Made by a program: the position numbers and the translations under genes. The notes beneath the pieces are model-generated. The model was not told where the DNA came from. It saw only the letters and a list, made by a program, of their open reading frames with translations, and ran no database searches. From Streptomyces sp. NBC_01283 (GTDB lineage Bacteria; Actinomycetota; Actinomycetes; Streptomycetales; Streptomycetaceae), in assembly GCF_041435335.1 (NCBI RefSeq), contig NZ_CP108430.1, positions 434,001 to 498,000 on the forward strand: a stretch of 64,000 nt of DNA. Reading direction: 5' to 3'. The number at the start of each line of letters is the position of its first letter. Within the stretch, counting starts at the first letter, position 1. Of this stretch, positions 60,419-64,000 are shown in pieces.

Positions 60419-60557
60419 ATGTTGCGCACACAGCATTGACCGGGCCCCGTCAACGGCACCATTATTTTCACGTCCGAAGACCCGGCCACTGTTCGGTATT
60501 TCGACCACGCGTAGGGCTAGCCGGCCCTGGCCGTACAGCCGGCCAAACCGCACGACG

Positions 60558-61083
60558 CATGCGTCCCATTCGAGCCGCCATGGAGCTGCCCATGCCCTTC
60601 CGGTGGTCCTCCACAGGACCGGTCATCTCACCGCAGCAGGACGGCAGCAACTCCGTCGCCGTCAAGGACCCGTCGGTGGTCCGGGACAAGAACGGCAGAT
60701 GGCACGTCTTCATGACGCCGTCTACCGCGTCAAGGGCACCGACACCTACCTGCTGATCTGGGAAGCCATCGGCGGCGACGGCAACCGGTACTACCGCCCC
60801 TTCACCTCCAAGGGCCTGACCGGCACCTGGCAGCCGCTCGCCGCCACCGAGGCCAACCCCTTCGCCCGCTCCACCAACGTCACCTTCCCCGGCGGCGCCT
60901 GGACGAAGGACATCAGCCACGGCGAGCTGATCCGCGCCACCAACCACCAGACCATGACCATCGACCCCTGCCTGCTCCAACTCCTCTACCAGGCACCAGG
61001 CCCGCAACCCCAACTCCGGTGGCGAGTACTTCCAGTTGCCCTAACGGCTCGGACTCGCCACCCAGACCAACTCCACCTGCTGA
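60558..61083 (+). pseudogene. GH62 arabinofuranosidase remnant
   Basis: The 5' piece PFRWSSTGPVISPQQDGSN...VAVKDPSVVRDKNGRWHVF carries the start of a GH62 catalytic domain (with the first catalytic Asp, KDPSV). It then jumps near 60717 into YRVKGTDTYLLIWEAIGGDGNRYYRPF, which belongs to the C-terminal part. About 170 residues between are deleted, with frame change. Later there are another frameshift and a TAA inside the end (GGEYFQLP-stop-RLGLATQTN). No lectin domain is visible. It was a paralogue of the gene at 1-1359. Not functional. Confidence 0.9.
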
Positions 61084-61115
61084 GTCCTCCCTGTCCCCCA
61101 CACAAGGAGCCACAC

Positions 61116-62024
61116 ATGTCGTTGAACCGACGAACCTTCCTCGGCCTGACCGGGGCCGCGACAGCGGGCCTGAGCACCCCTCTGCTCGGCTCCGCACTGC
61201 ATCCCGCATCCGGTGCCGAACTTCCGTCGCCCGCCGGTGAGTTCGCCGTCGGAGTACGCCAGTACCACTGGAGCCGCGGCACCCGCTCGCTGTTCACCAA
61301 GGTCTTCTACCCCACCCCCGGCACCCCCGGCGGCACGCCCGTTCCCGACGCGCCACTCGCCGACGGCGTGTTCCCCATCGCCCAGTGGAGCCACGGAATG
61401 GGCGGCAACTGCGACTCCTACGCCTCGCAGACCCACGCGATAGCCTCCGCCGGCTTCATCTGCCCCGCCCCCTCGTTCTCCGACAACACCAACCTCGGCT
61501 CCGTGTACGGAGGCGAATGGTCGAGGGACGTCTCCGAGGTCATCACCCGGACCCTGGCGCTCCACGACGCCCCGGGCGGCCCCTTCGCCGGGCACATCGC
61601 CCGCGAGGCCGGCGTCGGTGTCTCCGGGCACTCGATGGGCGGCATGACCACCCACGGTCTTGTGACCGCCTGGCCCGACGACCGCATCGCCGCCGCGGTC
61701 CCGGTCGCCTGCGTGGACATGGGCGCCCCCGCCCCCTCGGTCCCCGCGGGCGTGCTCTTCATCCACGGCGACAAGGATCCGACCTGCGACTACGCCCTGG
61801 CCCGGCGGGCGTACGAGGAACGCTCCGCGCCCAAGGCATTCCTCACCCACATCGGCGCGGACCACGCCGCGTACCTGAATCCAGGGTTCCGCACCTTCGG
61901 CCAGACCCAGAACACCCTCGTGGACTGGTTCCGCTGGCGTTTGTACGACGACACCGCCGCCCGCGACCGTCTCCCCACCGACGCCTCCGCCGACGGCACC
62001 CGCTGGGAAGCCGCCCTGGCCTGA
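61116..62024 (+). CDS. Tat-secreted alpha/beta hydrolase (esterase)
   Basis: A 302-residue exported esterase. The twin-Arg signal is NRRTFLGLTGAATAGLSTPLLG (residues about 4-25). The nucleophile elbow is GVSGHSMGGMTTHGL, the oxyanion region WSHGMGGNCDSYASQ, and the catalytic His is in HIGADHAAYLNP. It resembles dienelactone-hydrolase/PET-like or acetyl-ester hydrolases. The ATG has AAGGAG 8 bases upstream. It lies between the GH62 remnant and a GH10 xylanase on the same strand, so removal of acetyl or feruloyl groups from xylan is likely, though not proven. Confidence 0.92.
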   Translation: MSLNRRTFLGLTGAATAGLSTPLLGSALHPASGAELPSPAGEFAVGVRQYHWSRGTRSLFTKVFYPTPGTPGGTPVPDAPLADGVFPIAQWSHGMGGNCDSYASQTHAIASAGFICPAPSFSDNTNLGSVYGGEWSRDVSEVITRTLALHDAPGGPFAGHIAREAGVGVSGHSMGGMTTHGLVTAWPDDRIAAAVPVACVDMGAPAPSVPAGVLFIHGDKDPTCDYALARRAYEERSAPKAFLTHIGADHAAYLNPGFRTFGQTQNTLVDWFRWRLYDDTAARDRLPTDASADGTRWEAALA

Positions 62025-63119
<1,095 letters not shown>

Positions 63120-63127
63120 TACCGGCC

Positions 63128-63154
63128 GGGCCCGGCAACGTTTTCGCCGGGCCC
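63128..63154 (+). terminator. Hairpin terminator of the xylan operon
   Basis: A 9-bp stem GGGCCCGGC/GCCGGGCCC with a 9-base loop (AACGTTTTC), 8 bases after the xylanase stop. Confidence 0.8.
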
Positions 63155-63284
63155 CGCACCGTACGCCCCGCGCGCTCGCCCCTGACTCGGCGACTCGGCG
63201 CGGCTGGTCCGGCTGGTCCGGCTGGCGTGCTGTGGCACCCCAGTCGGATCGCTTCGGGAGCCGGAGGAGCTTCGGTCCGATCGA

Positions 63285-63760
63285 GTGGGCTTGCGAGGAC
63301 GCCTACCGCAGGAGCCCCCCTACGTACGCGCGAGCGGGGTGGCCGACACCGCCACTGGTGAACCGATGACCACCGGCCTCTACACACGGATCGGCAGCGA
63401 GACCAAGACCTTCACGGTCACCGCCCTGCTCAAGCTCGTCGACGTCATTCACCGGCGGGTGCTCCACCCGGCCCACCTCGACCAGACGCTGAGCGGTGAG
63501 GTCGAGTACTCGACCGACTGGAACCCCAGTCGGGCCGGAGCGGCCGAGGCGATGATCTGGAACATGCACGACCTGCGCCGCCGGGCCAAGACCCTGGCCA
63601 CTGGGACGCTGCTCCGCCCGGAGACCCAGAAGCAGCGTCTCCGGATGCTGCCGACCGGCCACCCCGGTACGAGTTCCCCCGCGCTAGACGCCCCGGTCCA
63701 GCACCTCACCCAAGGCGAGGTGCTGGACATCGAGACGCTCACCGACGAAGCCGAGATCAA
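63285..63760 (+). pseudogene. Remnant of a serine hydrolase (beta-lactamase class C type)
   Basis: The frame shows RIGSETKTFTVTALLKLVD (S-x-x-K nucleophile) and later DWNPSRAGAAEAMIWNMHDLRRRAKTLATGTLLRPETQKQRLRM, which belong to a class C beta-lactamase/D-Ala-D-Ala peptidase fold. About 100 residues between, with the Y-x-N motif, are deleted (only 24 residues separate them). The C-terminal part with HGG is replaced by sequence antisense to a chitinase gene from 63773. The N-terminus and signal are missing. It is a relic related to the enzyme at 4874. Confidence 0.75.
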
Positions 63761-63772
63761 GGGCGCCGTTCG

Positions 63773-64000
63773 CTACGGAAGGCTGTGCACCTTCGGGCCG
63801 ACGGAGTTGGACCAGGTGTTGCCCGCCGTCGCGTCCCAGTTCGTGGACCACGTCATGGCGCCGCGCAGTCCCGGGTAGGTCTTGGACGGCTTGAAGGCGC
63901 CGCAGCCGGTGCCGCGGGTCAGGCAGTCCAGGGCGTTGTTCACGACCGACGGGGCGACGTAGCCGCTGCCCGCGCCGCGTGTCGATGCCGGGACGCCGAT
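63773..64000 (-). CDS. GH18 chitinase, C-terminal 75 residues; gene continues beyond the window
   Basis: The minus-strand frame is open from the window edge to a TAG at 63775-63773. It reads GAGSGYVAPSVVNNALDCLTRG, then GTGCGAFKPSKTYPGLRGAMTWSTNWDATAGNTWSNSVG, ending at KVHSLP. This is the final segment of a family-18 chitinase of streptomycete type, where the WSTNWD tryptophan stretch lines the active site. Its start codon and catalytic D-x-D-x-E motif are upstream, beyond the window. It would degrade chitin outside the cell. Convergent with the serine-hydrolase remnant. Confidence 0.88.
   Translation of the reverse strand: MGVPASTRGAGSGYVAPSVVNNALDCLTRGTGCGAFKPSKTYPGLRGAMTWSTNWDATAGNTWSNSVGPKVHSLP

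Overview
The window looks like accessory chromosome from a Streptomyces or a close relative. GC content is very high, third codon positions are almost all G or C, and GTG starts are common. Typical families are present: a WhiB-type Fe-S protein, an ECF sigma factor, many TetR, ArsR, MerR and LacI regulators, secreted Tat and Sec enzymes for plant polymers, a streptomycete-type phospholipase A2 and a PhoD phosphatase. There is no rRNA, tRNA, CRISPR array, core housekeeping operon or complete secondary-metabolite cluster. The density of broken genes and insertion-sequence remnants fits a chromosomal arm.

Layout. 1-6.8 kb: an arabinofuranosidase (GH62 with a ricin-type lectin domain) cut by the window edge, a PAP2 phosphatase, a WhiB protein overlapping an unknown ORF, a DoxX-like protein, a decayed peptide-transporter ATPase, a secreted serine hydrolase and a PP2C phosphatase remnant beside a hexamer microsatellite. 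6.8-13.6 kb: a STAND-type ATPase without an output domain, a methyltransferase, an acetyltransferase, an IS5 remnant, a lone DUF3662 protein and a two-domain methyltransferase that should make glycine betaine. 13.8-21.3 kb: a MerR/dehydrogenase divergent pair, two ISL3 transposase fragments, two ArsR regulators, a GNAT-AAA fusion, an AI-2E-type permease and a secreted phospholipase A2. 21.6-30.3 kb: a glyoxalase-fold protein, a broken two-component system fused to a peptidase remnant, a small operon of membrane peptide, ECF sigma factor and IclR-type sensor domain, a truncated uridine kinase, and an O-methyltransferase/TetR pair.

30.6-42.8 kb: a cytochrome P450, a methyltransferase, several unknown proteins, a three-S1-domain RNA-binding protein, an orphan Imm10-like immunity protein, a truncated IS701 transposase, a TetR/VOC operon, and an intact IS701-type element that has inserted into a drug-exporter gene with a CTAG target duplication. 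43.7-56.8 kb: several regulator/target pairs with clear palindromic operators (DUF1772/TetR, DUF2975/Xre, nitroreductase/TetR), then a quinone oxidoreductase, a membrane metallophosphoesterase, a PhoD operon, an SH3-domain secreted protein, a phosphotransferase, an MFS exporter and a dehydrogenase. 57-64 kb: a polysaccharide-utilisation region with a secreted hydrolase, a LacI repressor, remnants of a second LacI gene and a second GH62 gene, a Tat-secreted esterase, a GH10 xylanase and the 3' end of a GH18 chitinase.

The best-supported functional group is the xylan cluster at 60.3-63.1 kb. A three-box CGAAA operator lies ahead of a decayed arabinofuranosidase, which is followed by an esterase and a xylanase that look intact. 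Elsewhere most genes are independent one- or two-gene units, each with its own local regulator. Function calls rest on reading motifs by eye, without database searches.
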